In this document: piece by piece, positions 26,610 through 38,786 of the stretch
Position numbering within the stretch: the first letter of the stretch is position 1
Layout: the number at the start of each line of letters is the position of its first letter
Assembly: GCA_963796485.1 (NCBI GenBank)
Contig: CAWCLV010000001.1
Coordinates: 372,001-436,000, forward strand
Length of the DNA stretch: 64,000 nucleotides
Direction of reading: 5' to 3'
Source of the DNA: CAWCDJ01 sp963796485
GTDB taxonomy: Bacteria > Acidobacteriota > Terriglobia > Bryobacterales > Bryobacteraceae
Program-made: the position numbers and the translations under genes
Notes under the pieces: model-generated
Database searches by the model: none
Seen by the model: only the letters and a program-made list of their open reading frames with translations
Told to the model about the DNA's origin: nothing

Positions 26610-28067
26610 ATGCAGATTTCGATCGAAGCAAAGCCGTTGGATCAGGTGTCTACCGGCGCATTGATTGTCCCCGTGTTCGAAGGGAAGAAGGAAGAGCGAT
26701 TCGGAGCCGGCAGCCTCTGCGAAGCCGGGGAAGTCACCGGCAAGATGCTGGAGATGACGCTGCTCCACCACCCTGCCGGGGTCGCTGCCGACCGCGTGCT
26801 TCTCGCGGGCGCCGGTAAACCTGCGGAATTCAGCGCGGCCGGATGGAGAAAGCTCATCGGCGCGGCGGTCCGCCATCTCAAGGCGAAATCCATCAAGCGG
26901 GTGGGGATCGTGCTCGATCCAGGATTCGCCGGGCCGGAGTATGCGTCGGCCGCAGTGGAGGGCGCGGTTCTCGCCAACTTCGATCCGGATCGCTACAGGA
27001 CCGGGAACGAAAAAAAGGCGCTGGAAGCCGTTTCGATCGTTCCGCCCGCGGGTACGGACGTCAGCGAAGCGGTGGAGCGCGGCAGAATCCTGGCGGAGGC
27101 TCAGAATTTTACGCGCGCTCTGGTCAACGAACCGGCGAACAAGCTCACGCCTACTCTGATGGCTGACGCTGCCCGTCAGGCTGCGTCCGAGTTCCACCTG
27201 GAGTGCGAGGTGCTCGACCGCGTGCAGATGGAAAAGCTCGGCATGGGCGCGCTGCTGGGTGTCGCGCAGGGCAGCGCCGAGCCGCCCGCACTGATCGTGA
27301 TCCGGTACCGTCCGGATGGCGCCTCGGCCGGCGGCCCGCACCTCGGACTGGTGGGCAAGGGGGTCACATTCGACACCGGCGGGATTTCCATCAAGCCGGC
27401 TGACGGCATGGAAAAGATGAAGTACGATATGGCTGGCGGCGCCTCCATGATCGGCGCCATGCGAGCCATCGCCCAACTTCGCCCCGCGATCCCCGTGACG
27501 GCGTTTGTCCCGTGCGTGGAGAATATGCCTGGGAGCCGGGCGCAGCGGCCCGGCGATATCGTCACGGCCATGTCGGGAAAGACCATCGAGGTCATCAATA
27601 CTGATGCGGAAGGGCGGCTGATTCTGGCGGATGCCCTGGTTTACGCCCGCAGGGAGGGTTGTACCCACCTGGTGGACGCCGCCACCCTGACCGGTGCGAT
27701 TGTGGTGGCGCTCGGCCATTTGAATGTCGGACTCTTTGCCAATAACGACGCCATGCGCGACCGGGTTCTCGCCGCCGCAAAAGCGGAAGGCGAACGGATG
27801 TGGAATATGCCGCTCGAGCCCGATTATAAGGACTACCTGAAGAGCGCTTTTGCCGATCTTGCCAACGTCGGCGGCCGTTGGGGCGGGGCGGTCACGGCGG
27901 CGATGTTCCTGAAGGAGTTCGCCGAGGATACGCCGTGGGTCCATCTGGATATCGCCGGGACGGCCTGGCTGGACGACGAGAAGCCGCACCTGGCGAAAGG
28001 GCCGTCCGGCGTTTCCGTCAGAACGCTGGTCCGGCTGGCGACCGACTGGGAATCAAACTCCAGGTAG
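26610..28067 (+). CDS. pepA: leucyl aminopeptidase (M17)
   Basis: M17-family cytosolic aminopeptidase, 485 aa from ATG 26610 (an in-frame TTG at 26574 adds 12 odd residues). The catalytic region has GKGVTFDTGGISIKPADGME and NTDAEGRLILADALVYARRE, the two-metal-site signatures, with VPCVENMPGSRAQRPGDIV between. It removes N-terminal residues from peptides. The end converges on the HEAT-repeat gene, overlapping it by 15 bases. Confidence 0.94.
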   Translation: MQISIEAKPLDQVSTGALIVPVFEGKKEERFGAGSLCEAGEVTGKMLEMTLLHHPAGVAADRVLLAGAGKPAEFSAAGWRKLIGAAVRHLKAKSIKRVGIVLDPGFAGPEYASAAVEGAVLANFDPDRYRTGNEKKALEAVSIVPPAGTDVSEAVERGRILAEAQNFTRALVNEPANKLTPTLMADAARQAASEFHLECEVLDRVQMEKLGMGALLGVAQGSAEPPALIVIRYRPDGASAGGPHLGLVGKGVTFDTGGISIKPADGMEKMKYDMAGGASMIGAMRAIAQLRPAIPVTAFVPCVENMPGSRAQRPGDIVTAMSGKTIEVINTDAEGRLILADALVYARREGCTHLVDAATLTGAIVVALGHLNVGLFANNDAMRDRVLAAAKAEGERMWNMPLEPDYKDYLKSAFADLANVGGRWGGAVTAAMFLKEFAEDTPWVHLDIAGTAWLDDEKPHLAKGPSGVSVRTLVRLATDWESNSR

Positions 28068-29681
28068 CGGGATAACGGTTTCTCCCCACCCCAGCGGATG
28101 GGAAAGAGCGACCGTCAGCGCTTTTGCCCGGGGCTCGACCGGTTCGTAGGAGACGACGAAGTCTGACTTCAGGTTGAGGTAGGCCTGCTCGAACATGCCC
28201 GCCAATATCGGCGCCGTGCGCCCCAGCAGAAAGCTTCCATTGACCTGCTCGCAGAAATCTTCCAGGGCTGAATTCGGCACGGACGAGACGACCTGTATCA
28301 ATGCTCTGGACTCCCGTGCGCTCGAAATCAGAGTAGCTCCCGGCCCGCAGTCCGAAGACGAGTCGTTGCAGACGATCAGGTTCGGGCCGCCGCCGGTATT
28401 GGCGCCTTCCTGTTGGATCGAGCGCCAAACGGCGTGCCAGACGTCCGTCCGGGTCGCCAGCAGCTCGAGGCGCTTGAAGTCCTCCCGGACCGCGGCTTCG
28501 TCCTTCAGGAATGCACCGCCATTCTCCTCTGCCGGCACATCGCTCGACTGAGGCACGCCGGAAGCATAGGGAAAACACGACCAGGAATCCATCGCCCGCT
28601 TCAGGCGCAGGCCGGAGAGCACGAGCCTGGTCCAGGCGGAGACGCTCGCCGAGTTCGACGCCGGGAGGAGAAATCGAACGCGGGATCCCTCGCTGGAGCC
28701 CAACCGCTCCATCCGGTACCGGTGCACTGCCCGGCCGTCCTCGGCCAGAAAGAGATGGGTGGCAAGAACGGAGGCATCGCCCGCGGTTTCCACCGCTCCA
28801 AGGGCCAGCGCGATCCGGCGTTCCCCAAGGGAATCGGCTGCATGGAGGAAACGAGCCGCCACCCTCCGGGCCGGGAACTCCCGGACGCGTGCAACCGCAT
28901 TGTGGACACGGCTAAGCGCCGAACGGGCGCCTCGCCGAGGTGCCGCGAAGGGATCGTCGATCAGGCCCGTCAACGCATCGATGAAGCGGGGATGTCCGGT
29001 CTCGCCCATCACCCAGGCGGCGGTGGTCCGGAAAACCGGATCCTCATGCCGCGACATGGCGATCATCTCGGGAATAGACGCGGTCTCCCCCAAGTGGTAA
29101 AGCCCGAGCAGCGCATTTCCGGCCACCCGGTTGTTTGTGTCGGTACGGAGCGACTTGAGTAGTTCGCGGGCTTCGGTTGTGTCCAGTCCCCAAATTGCTT
29201 CCACGGCGTTCGCCCGGATCCGCGCGTCCGGATCGCCCAGGGTTTTGCGCACCCAGTTGACGTTATGCGTGTCCCGCGCCAGCATGAGCACGGCCTTCGA
29301 CCGCAGGTAAGGGTTTGCCTGCCGCAACAGCCGGATGAGCAGCGGAAGAAAGTCCCTGCTTCCCGCACTCTGCTCCAGAATACGGATGACCTGGGAAGAC
29401 GCCACGCGGTCGGCCGAAGCGCGGCCCAGCATTACATCTTTCGCGGAGTCCGCGCGCATGGCCACGCGGGCGACCGCCAGCGCCTCTTCATGCGACAGGG
29501 TGGGATCGCACAGGGCCGGCAGAAGCAGGCCGCTGGTGACCAGAAGCGAGGCCACGAATTGCGCACCCCTCATCTCGCCTTGCTTCCGAAGTACGGCGAC
29601 GGCGGCCGCGAGAAACGCGCGGGGATTTGCGTCGAGTAAGTTCCGGATCTGCTTCCGGCTTTCCACGGGATCCAATTCCAT
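28053..29681 (-). CDS. HEAT-repeat protein with VWFA-like C-terminus
   Basis: About 542 aa from ATG 29681. The frame stays open to a TTG at 29807, but that start would leave only 14 bases to the divergent aconitase. Residues from about 80 to 250 form HEAT-type repeats (for example PYLRSKAVLMLARDTHNVNW, DARIRANAVEAIWGLDTTEA). The C-terminal 180 residues resemble a degenerate VWFA-like domain: a RLELLATRTDVWHAVW helix, LIVCNDSSSDCGPGATLIS, and YLNLKSDFVVSYEP near the end. No signal peptide is visible. The function is unknown, probably protein-protein interaction. Confidence 0.65.
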   Translation of the reverse strand: MELDPVESRKQIRNLLDANPRAFLAAAVAVLRKQGEMRGAQFVASLLVTSGLLLPALCDPTLSHEEALAVARVAMRADSAKDVMLGRASADRVASSQVIRILEQSAGSRDFLPLLIRLLRQANPYLRSKAVLMLARDTHNVNWVRKTLGDPDARIRANAVEAIWGLDTTEARELLKSLRTDTNNRVAGNALLGLYHLGETASIPEMIAMSRHEDPVFRTTAAWVMGETGHPRFIDALTGLIDDPFAAPRRGARSALSRVHNAVARVREFPARRVAARFLHAADSLGERRIALALGAVETAGDASVLATHLFLAEDGRAVHRYRMERLGSSEGSRVRFLLPASNSASVSAWTRLVLSGLRLKRAMDSWSCFPYASGVPQSSDVPAEENGGAFLKDEAAVREDFKRLELLATRTDVWHAVWRSIQQEGANTGGGPNLIVCNDSSSDCGPGATLISSARESRALIQVVSSVPNSALEDFCEQVNGSFLLGRTAPILAGMFEQAYLNLKSDFVVSYEPVEPRAKALTVALSHPLGWGETVIPLPGV

Positions 29682-29808
29682 ATCCCGAACTAATCTGCCG
29701 AGCGTCTCAGACGAACCCTGTGTGTAACCTGCCGTTGGAGAAGGAGCTGTCACAACAGGTACATCGGTAAAGCTTCGGAAAACTTTAACCGCACCACCAG
29801 CGCGCAAT

Positions 29809-29814
29809 TATAAT
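29809..29814 (+). promoter_or_regulatory. candidate -10 box (TATAAT) before acnA
   Basis: TATAAT seven bases before the ATG of aconitase, with no Shine-Dalgarno between. Used as a -10 element it would place the transcription start on or next to the A of ATG. Confidence 0.4.
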
Positions 29815-29821
29815 TAAACTA

Positions 29822-32476
<2,655 letters not shown>

Positions 32477-32479
32477 CGC

Positions 32480-32652
32480 GGCTGGCCTCCGGGTCTGGCT
32501 TCCGGGGCCAGGCCTCCGGGTCCGGCCTTCCGGCCAGGCTTCGGGGCCAAGCCTCCGGGTCTGGCCTCCGGGTCCGGCCTCCGGGTCCGGCCTACCGGCC
32601 CGGCCTCCGGGTCCGGCCTCCGGTCCGGCCTCCGGGCCGGCGTCCGGGCCTG
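32480..32652 (+). repeat. GC-rich minisatellite (12-base unit)
   Basis: Imperfect head-to-tail copies of a unit like GGCCTCCGGGTC, with C/T variation and occasional one-base changes, starting a few bases after the aconitase stop. There is no credible gene here: the open frames reflect the repeat (Gly/Arg/Pro runs). Confidence 0.8.
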
Positions 32653-32786
32653 CGCGCTGGAAAGGAAATTCAAAAACGGGCAGGCGAGGACGCCTGCCCC
32701 ACCTCCGCCCGGGTTCGCCGGTAGAATGCGGGCGTTCGTCGGTTGCCGGTTGGACCCCCGGCCCTCGGGAAGCGTAAACTCTGTTT
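32653..32786. other. intergenic stretch with palindrome before the ABC operon
   Basis: With the minisatellite, this completes a gene-free stretch of about 310 bases. It contains a variant of the dispersed palindrome (GGGCAGGCG at 32678-32686 pairing with CGCCTGCCC at 32691-32699). TAAACT, a weak -10-like box, lies at 32774-32779, seven bases before the permease ATG. Nothing else is recognisable. Confidence 0.6.
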
Positions 32787-33947
32787 ATGCTCCGCTACCT
32801 TCCGCTGATCCTGAAGAACTGCTGGCGCAACCGGCGCCGGACGGTTCTGACCATCCTCAGTGTGGGCGTCAGCATGTGCCTGCTCGGCGTAATGATCGCG
32901 ATGTACCATGCGTTGTACCTCAGCGATCCCACGCCGGAACAGGCGCTCCGCCTGGTGACGCGAAACAGGATTTCGCTGACGGTGCCGCTGCCGGAATCGT
33001 ACCGCCTGCGTATCGAACACATCCCGGGCGTGCGCGAGATCATGACCGAGGGCTGGTTCAACGGTACCTATAAAGATGCCCGCGATCCGAAGAACTTCTT
33101 CGCGCGCTTCAGCGTGGAGCCGGAAAAGCTATTCAAGGTCTATCCCGAATACCGAATCCCGGACGACCAGCGGAAGGCGTTCGAACACGATCGCACGGGC
33201 TGCGTGATCGGGCGCGACCTCGCGAACAAATTCAATTTTCACCTCGGCGAGCACATTCACCTGGTGGGCGACATCTACCCCGGCGATTACGAGTTCACCA
33301 TCCGCGGAATTTTCGATGCGCCGGGGAACAATGAGTTCATGTTCTTCAGCCGCGAATACCTGGAGCAATCCCTTCCCGAACGGCGCCGCGGCACCGCGGG
33401 GACCTTCATTACACTGATCGACGATCCGGCGCATGCCGCCGGCATTGCGGAAGCGGTGGACAGCCAGTTCCGCAATTCCACCGCCCAGACCAAGACCGAA
33501 TCCGAGCAGGCCTATCTTCTGGGATTTGTCTCCATGCTGGGAAACGTAAAGGTGTTCCTGATCGCGATCTCCGCCGCCGTGATGTTCACGATCCTGCTGG
33601 TAACCGCGAACACGATGGCCATGTCGGTGCGGGAGCGCGTCCGGGAAGTCGGCGTGCTCAAGACGCTCGGCTTCACGCCGGGCACCATATTAGGCCTGAT
33701 TCTCAGCGAGGCCTGTGCCATTTCGCTGGCGGGCGGCGCCATCGGTTTTCTGCTTTCGACTTTTCTCGTTGCCGGCGCGCAGAAGAGCCCGGCTGGAATG
33801 TTCCTGCCGCCTATCCCTCCGTTTCAGCCGCCGGTCGCTGCCGCTTGTATACTGACCGCGGCGGCGATCGGCCTGGTGAGTTCGCTGGTTCCCGCGCTGG
33901 CGGCATCGCGAACCCCGATCGTGCAGGCCTTGAGGAGCACCGACTAA
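32787..33947 (+). CDS. ABC transporter permease (FtsX/MacB-like)
   Basis: 386-aa permease with one N-terminal helix (RTVLTILSVGVSMCLLGVMI), a large periplasmic MacB-type domain and three C-terminal helices. The last block has MSVRERVREVGVLKTLGFTP, the coupling-helix signature of FtsX-type permeases. It overlaps the next permease (TAATG at 33945-33949), and together with the downstream HlyD and ATPase genes it forms a tripartite exporter. Substrate unknown; lipids, peptides or small molecules are all possible for this class. Confidence 0.88.
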   Translation: MLRYLPLILKNCWRNRRRTVLTILSVGVSMCLLGVMIAMYHALYLSDPTPEQALRLVTRNRISLTVPLPESYRLRIEHIPGVREIMTEGWFNGTYKDARDPKNFFARFSVEPEKLFKVYPEYRIPDDQRKAFEHDRTGCVIGRDLANKFNFHLGEHIHLVGDIYPGDYEFTIRGIFDAPGNNEFMFFSREYLEQSLPERRRGTAGTFITLIDDPAHAAGIAEAVDSQFRNSTAQTKTESEQAYLLGFVSMLGNVKVFLIAISAAVMFTILLVTANTMAMSVRERVREVGVLKTLGFTPGTILGLILSEACAISLAGGAIGFLLSTFLVAGAQKSPAGMFLPPIPPFQPPVAAACILTAAAIGLVSSLVPALAASRTPIVQALRSTD

Positions 33948-35110
33948 TGGCCATCCCGATTACTTACAACCTTCGCAACATGGTGGTCCGCAAGACCACC
34001 ACGATTATGACTGCGCTCGGCATTGCCCTGACGGTGGCGGTGCTCCTCGCCATTCTGGCGATGGTCAACGGTCTGCGCGCCACACTCGCTACCACGGGCG
34101 ATCCGCTGCACGTGATTGTGCTGCGCAAGGGCTCGACTTCCGAAATCGTCAGCAACTTCCTTCGCAGCAACTATCAGGACCTGAAGTTCAAGCCGGGGAT
34201 CGCGCGGGGCAAAGACGGGCAGCCCCTGGCGTCGCTCGAAGTGGTCACCGTCATCAACCTCGCGGCGGCGGAAGGGCAGGAAGGGATCAATGTCACGGTC
34301 CGAGGCCTCCAGCCCGCCGGGATAGAAATGCGGGGCAACGTTCGTCTTGCGGCGGGGCGCTGGTTTCAGGATGGCCGCCGTGAAGTCGTCGTCGGCAGAT
34401 CGGTGGCGGACCGGTACCCCGAGGCCGGTATCGGAAAGAAGATCCGGTTCGGGCGCGGCGACTGGGAGGTCGTCGGCGTAATCGATGCGGGAAGCGGTGC
34501 CCAGGGAAGCGAGATCTGGGGCGACTTGAACCAGGTATCCTCGGACCTCCAGCGCCTGGAAGTGCTCAGTTCCGCGCTGGTCGAAGCCACCGACGCGGTC
34601 AGCGCCCGGGCGCTGGTCAACGATATCAACAACGATCAGCGGCTGAATATGACGGCGCAGTCCGAGCAGGAGTATTACGAGGCGCAGACCACGTCCGCCG
34701 CGCCCATCGAATTCATCGGCATCTTCGTCTCCATCATCATGGCGGTGGGCAGCAGTTTCGCGGCGATGAACACGATGTACGCCGCCGTCGCCCGGCGCGC
34801 CCGCGAGATCGGCACCTTGCGGGTGCTGGGCTTCTCGCGGGGGAGCATTCTGGCGAGTTTCTTCGTGGAATCGGTGCTGCTCTCGGGTTTGGGCGGGGCG
34901 CTTGGGTGCCTGCTGGTGCTGCCCCTGAACGGGATCCGCACGGGGATCGGGAATGTCAACTTCGCCGAGACCGCTTTCAATTTTCAAGTCTCCCCCCGGA
35001 TCATGATGGGCGGGATTCTCTTTGCCGTCGTGCTGGGAAGCATCGGAGGATTGTTCCCGGCGCGCATGGCGTCGAAAAAGGAGATTCTCACCGCGCTGCG
35101 GGAGGTCTAA
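33947..35110 (+). CDS. ABC transporter permease (FtsX/MacB-like), second subunit
   Basis: 387-aa permease with the same layout: N-terminal helix TTTIMTALGIALTVAVLLAI, a periplasmic domain and a C-terminal bundle containing RRAREIGTLRVLGFSRGSIL. It is a divergent paralogue of the preceding gene, so the transporter is probably a heterodimer. The frame is open upstream to 33845, but ATG 33947 overlaps the preceding stop. The next gene follows after 12 bases. Confidence 0.88.
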   Translation: MAIPITYNLRNMVVRKTTTIMTALGIALTVAVLLAILAMVNGLRATLATTGDPLHVIVLRKGSTSEIVSNFLRSNYQDLKFKPGIARGKDGQPLASLEVVTVINLAAAEGQEGINVTVRGLQPAGIEMRGNVRLAAGRWFQDGRREVVVGRSVADRYPEAGIGKKIRFGRGDWEVVGVIDAGSGAQGSEIWGDLNQVSSDLQRLEVLSSALVEATDAVSARALVNDINNDQRLNMTAQSEQEYYEAQTTSAAPIEFIGIFVSIIMAVGSSFAAMNTMYAAVARRAREIGTLRVLGFSRGSILASFFVESVLLSGLGGALGCLLVLPLNGIRTGIGNVNFAETAFNFQVSPRIMMGGILFAVVLGSIGGLFPARMASKKEILTALREV

Positions 35111-35122
35111 AGGAAGAGCACC

Positions 35123-36457
35123 ATGGATGCGGAACTGAGAAACCTGAAGATCGACCGGTCGGCCCGGCAGGGTCCGGAACCGTCGCGCTGGACGGTCCGA
35201 TGGATCGTCGGCGGCGTCCTGGTTTTCCTGCTGCTGGGTGCCTGGCGCTTTACTGCAGGCAAGCTGAATGCCGCGCCCGAGGTTCGCACCGAGCGGGTTG
35301 CAGCCATCAGTGCGGCCAGCGCTCCGCAGGGAGTCGTGCTGAACGCCACCGGCTACATCGTCGCCGCGCACAAGATCGAAGTGGCGGCCAAGGTGGTCGG
35401 CAAAGTGAAGTGGATCGGGGTGGATAAGGGCGATCGCGTGAAAGAAGGCCAGGTGATGGTCCGGCTGGAGGACGACGAGTACCAGGCGCAGCTCCAACAG
35501 GCCAAGGGCCAGATGGCGATGCTCCAGGCAAAGCTGGCCGAGGCGCTTCACGGATCCCGGCCGGAGGAGATCTCGCAGGCGCTCGCGAATGTCGATGTCG
35601 GGAAGGCCGACCTCGCGAACGCAAAGGTGACCCTGGACCGGACCAAGGGGCTGGTTCGGGATAAGGTCGCCCCGGTGCAGTCTTTAGACGATGCCCAGTC
35701 GCGGTACGACCAGGCGGTCCACCGGCTGAACGCGCTGCAAAAAACGTACGAACTGGTGAAACTCGGGCCGCGGGAGGAGGAGATCGATGCTCTTCGGGGC
35801 CAGGTGGAGCAGGCCAGGGGATCTTTGGCCTACGCCGAGACGGCCCTCGCCAATACCGTGATTCGCGCGCCGGTCACCGGCACCATTCTGGAGCGCGCGG
35901 TGGAGAAGGGCGAGTTCGTGACCACCAGTTTCGTCGGAGACCGCGGCGCCAAAGGATACGTGGTGTCGCTGGCCGATCTCAACGACCTCGAAGTCGAGCT
36001 GGATATCAGCCAGAACGATTTTGCGAAGCTGCATTCGGGGCAGCACGGAACGATCACCACCGACGCTTTTCCGGACCGCAAATACGATGGCTTCATCAAG
36101 GAGATTTCTCCCGAGGCCAACCGGCAGAAGGCAACCGTGCAGATCAAGGTGAAAGTCTCGAAGCCCGACGACTACCTGCGCCCCGAGATGAACGCGAGCG
36201 TGGCATTCGCCTCCGACCAGAAGCCGGACGATTCGGCGGCTTCCGCGAAGCCCGTGATCCTGGTGCCCGCTTCGGCGCTGCGCGACGGCGCCGTGTTCGT
36301 GTATCTCGATGGAAAGGCGGTGCGGCGCGCCGTGAAGCCCGGACCCACGAGCGGCAGCGGAGTCGAGATCGAAAGCGGATTGATCGGCGGCGAGGACCTG
36401 ATTCTGGACCCTCCCGCAGGCCTGAAGGACGGCGACAAAGTGCGCCAGAAAGCATGA
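35123..36457 (+). CDS. HlyD-type membrane fusion protein
   Basis: 444-aa periplasmic adaptor: an N-terminal anchor (WIVGGVLVFLLLGAWRF), then a lipoyl half-motif (AAHKIEVAAKVVGKVKWIGV). A long coiled-coil hairpin covers roughly residues 125-240. The second half-motif, NTVIRAPVTGTILERAVEKG, and the beta-barrel domain follow. It bridges the inner-membrane permeases to an outer-membrane channel not encoded here. The order permease-permease-adaptor-ATPase is unusual; most such operons begin with the adaptor. Confidence 0.9.
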   Translation: MDAELRNLKIDRSARQGPEPSRWTVRWIVGGVLVFLLLGAWRFTAGKLNAAPEVRTERVAAISAASAPQGVVLNATGYIVAAHKIEVAAKVVGKVKWIGVDKGDRVKEGQVMVRLEDDEYQAQLQQAKGQMAMLQAKLAEALHGSRPEEISQALANVDVGKADLANAKVTLDRTKGLVRDKVAPVQSLDDAQSRYDQAVHRLNALQKTYELVKLGPREEEIDALRGQVEQARGSLAYAETALANTVIRAPVTGTILERAVEKGEFVTTSFVGDRGAKGYVVSLADLNDLEVELDISQNDFAKLHSGQHGTITTDAFPDRKYDGFIKEISPEANRQKATVQIKVKVSKPDDYLRPEMNASVAFASDQKPDDSAASAKPVILVPASALRDGAVFVYLDGKAVRRAVKPGPTSGSGVEIESGLIGGEDLILDPPAGLKDGDKVRQKA

Positions 36458-36461
36458 ACGT

Positions 36462-37157
36462 ATGAGTGAAACCGTCATCGAAACGCGCAGCCTGACCAAG
36501 GAGTTCGTTCGCGACGAATTCCACGTCGTAGCCCTCAAAGACGTCAGCCTCGAGATCCACAAGGGGGAATTCATCGCCCTGATGGGGCCTTCGGGCTCCG
36601 GGAAATCGACGCTGCTGCACCTGATCGCGGCGATGGACCGGCCGAGCGGAGGCGAGATCCGGGTGCTTGGCCACAACCTGCGCGAACTCAACGAACGGCA
36701 GATCGCCCACTGGCGAAACGAGCACGTCGGGTTCATCTTCCAGCAGTTCAACCTGATCCCGGTGCTGACCGCAATGGAGAATGTCGAACTGCCCCTCAAG
36801 CTGACGAACCTGAAGAAGGCCGCCCGGGCCGAGCACGCCGCCACCGCGCTCAAACTGGTGGGGCTCGAGGACCGCATGCACCATTTTCCGCGGCAGCTAT
36901 CCGGCGGGCAGGAGCAGCGCGTCGCCATCGCCCGCGCGATTGTCACGGATCCGGCCCTGATCCTCGCCGACGAGCCGACTGGAAACCTGGATGCCGCCTC
37001 CGCGCAGGAAGTGCTGACGATCTTATCGAAGCTCAACCGCGACTACGGCAAGACCGTCGTTATGGTGACGCATGATCCCCACGCCGCGCAGTTCGCCAGC
37101 CGCGTGCAGCACCTGGAAAAGGGCGAACTGGCGGTGAACGGCGCCGCACCGGCGTAG
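36462..37157 (+). CDS. ABC transporter ATP-binding protein (LolD/MacB type)
   Basis: 231-aa ATPase: Walker A GPSGSGKSTLLHLIAA, signature LSGGQEQRVAIARAI, Walker B LILADEPTGNLDAASA and switch histidine VVMVTHDPHAA. It powers the two permeases encoded upstream. It starts four bases after the adaptor stop. Confidence 0.94.
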   Translation: MSETVIETRSLTKEFVRDEFHVVALKDVSLEIHKGEFIALMGPSGSGKSTLLHLIAAMDRPSGGEIRVLGHNLRELNERQIAHWRNEHVGFIFQQFNLIPVLTAMENVELPLKLTNLKKAARAEHAATALKLVGLEDRMHHFPRQLSGGQEQRVAIARAIVTDPALILADEPTGNLDAASAQEVLTILSKLNRDYGKTVVMVTHDPHAAQFASRVQHLEKGELAVNGAAPA

Positions 37158-37197
37158 ACTGGCAAAACCGCCGGCGGGCGCGGCTCGGTTTGGCTGC

Positions 37198-37236
37198 TTT
37201 CAAACCGGGCAGGCCGGGAGGCCTGCCCCACTTACC
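37198..37236 (-). repeat. dispersed palindromic repeat, reverse copy
   Basis: Reverse-orientation copy: CCGGGCAGGCC, GGGA, GGCCTGCCCCACTT read on the plus strand. It is followed 14 bases later by the forward copy that the IS interrupted, so an outward-facing pair existed before insertion. Confidence 0.8.
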
Positions 37237-37249
37237 AGCGCGGACTCCG

Positions 37250-37272
37250 CAAGTGGGGCAGGCCTCCCGGCC
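37250..37272 (+). repeat. dispersed palindromic repeat, left half split by IS
   Basis: AAGTGGGGCAGGCCTCCCGG continuing to CC at 37272, where the IS begins. The right half resumes at 38612-38641. The last 12 bases (37261-37272) are the target duplication. Confidence 0.8.
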
Positions 37273-38611
37273 CATAGGCGCTAACTTAACGATGAAAGAA
37301 CGTTAATCCGTGGTACCCGACGTCGCGTGCGTTCCCGCAGGTCTACCTCCAATTGGTTCCAGTGGTCGAGCACGCTACGGAGGGGAATACCTGGTTCGAT
37401 AGCCTGTTGTACCGCATGTAGCGTGAAGCTAAAAACCCGCCACGCGCTGCCATCGCCATGCTTCCGGGATTCGGTAGCCCCAGGGGGAAATATCGCGTCC
37501 AAGGCGTTCCAGTTTTTGCCCAAGCAGCGCCACCAGCAGCTTTCCGTACAGCCAAGCCCGCGCGCTCTGGTCGGCTTGCTTGGGCAGTGCGCCCAAGCCC
37601 GCCAGGGTCTTCAGGCGCTTGAAAACCAGTTCGATCTGCCAGCGGACTCGATACCACTCCAGCACTTCCGCGCTGTTGAAGGTAGCGGCCGGTACGGTGG
37701 TAAACACCATCACGTAACGGGCGTACTGCAGTGTCTCCGGCTTCGGTTTCGGCCCTCCTTGTTGCGCTTGCCGCTCGATCTGCCGGAGGGCCCGCCTGCC
37801 GGCCTCCTCACTCTTGCGAATGGCACACAGTCGGCCGGCGATGCGGCCGTGGGCTCCTTGAACCCAAACCGGCCATTCGCTCTCCCTCCCGACCTCTTGC
37901 AGTTTGCCGATCTCCTCGGCCAGCGCAAACCGGGAGCCGTCTGCACCAAACAAAGGCAGAGCCGAGGTGTTTAGCCGGACCATTACCGCAGCCCCCTGTT
38001 GCTGCAGTGCTTCCACCCCGCTCGGCTTGCAAAATCCCCGATCGGCTAACACCAGATCCCCGGCGGCGGCGGCAAATCGCCCCAGCGTTTCTCCGGTCCC
38101 GGCACCCTTGGTCGGGGTTAGTTCCAGGTGGTCGCAAATCAAACTGGGAATGCGGACGCTGTAATGAATCCGCCACAACGACCCGCTTCGGCCCGGTTCC
38201 TTGATCAACGTTCCGTCCAGCGCCCGCACGTTGTACCCGTGCGTTTCGAGCGGCATTTCCCATCCGTTTTCGCGCAACAGGGACACGCACAGACCATGCA
38301 GCCAGCCTTCGGCCTTTTGCAATCGCTTCATCAGCGCCACATCGGAAACTTCCGCAATGCCCGCCGCCTTGGCCCGCACGACGGTTTCGCGCAGCGAGTA
38401 TCCGATACCCACATGCAACAGCAGCGTACGAAGCAGGGCCGAAACGCTGCTAAAACCACGCAGTCGCTCGCAGGCGCCACTCAAGACGGCCTCTTGCTGC
38501 CACTCGAGGGGCAATAAGCCGAGCAGTAGATTCCAATCCTCATCGAGAGGCGGCATAGACCGAGTGTAGCGCGTTCATTAAAGGATATCAATCCTTAAGT
38601 TAGCGCCTATG
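37273..38611. mobile_element. IS4-family insertion sequence, complete
   Basis: 1339-bp element with perfect 17-bp terminal inverted repeats (CATAGGCGCTAACTTAA at 37273-37289, and its complement ending at 38611). It is flanked by a direct repeat GGCCTCCCGGCC at 37261-37272 and 38612-38623. Because the ends are palindromic, the duplication could also be read as 8 or 10 bases. One DDE transposase is inside. The target is the centre of a dispersed palindromic repeat. Confidence 0.88.
37281..38556 (-). CDS. IS4-family transposase, frame change near C-terminus
   Basis: DDE transposase. First aspartate in NVRALDGTLIKEPGRSG, second in GDLVLADRGFCKPSGVEA, and the YREK-type motif YRVRWQIELVFKRLK near the end. 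The main frame runs from ATG 38556 to a TAG at 37429-37431, right after VAGF. The usual IS4 tail (SFTLHAVQQAIEPGIPLRSV and so on, to 37281) continues in the +1 frame. The switch lies on a run of five T (minus strand; plus-strand A run 37431-37435); removing one T restores a single frame. It is either a programmed +1 shift or a one-base indel. Confidence 0.82.
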
Positions 38612-38623
38612 GGCCTCCCGGCC

Positions 38624-38641
38624 TGCCCGGTTTTGACTTTA
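38624..38641 (+). repeat. dispersed palindromic repeat, right half split by IS
   Basis: TGCCCGGTTTTGACTTTA follows the target duplication. Joined to 37250-37272 it rebuilds the full repeat seen at 14393-14431. Confidence 0.75.
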
Positions 38642-38786
38642 GATTCTTACGGCTTATTACGAAATGACCGTGCCGTTTAGTGCGAAGTTCCTTGGGAGCC
38701 TTGGGAGCCGCGACCGCCATTTCTCTTTTTTTGCTATAGAATATGGGGCGGCGGGAGCTACCCGCCGGAGGGGGAAATCGGGTGCT

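Noticed and set aside
32480..32724. Possible short proteins in the GC minisatellite
   Set aside because: The frames only reflect the repeat.
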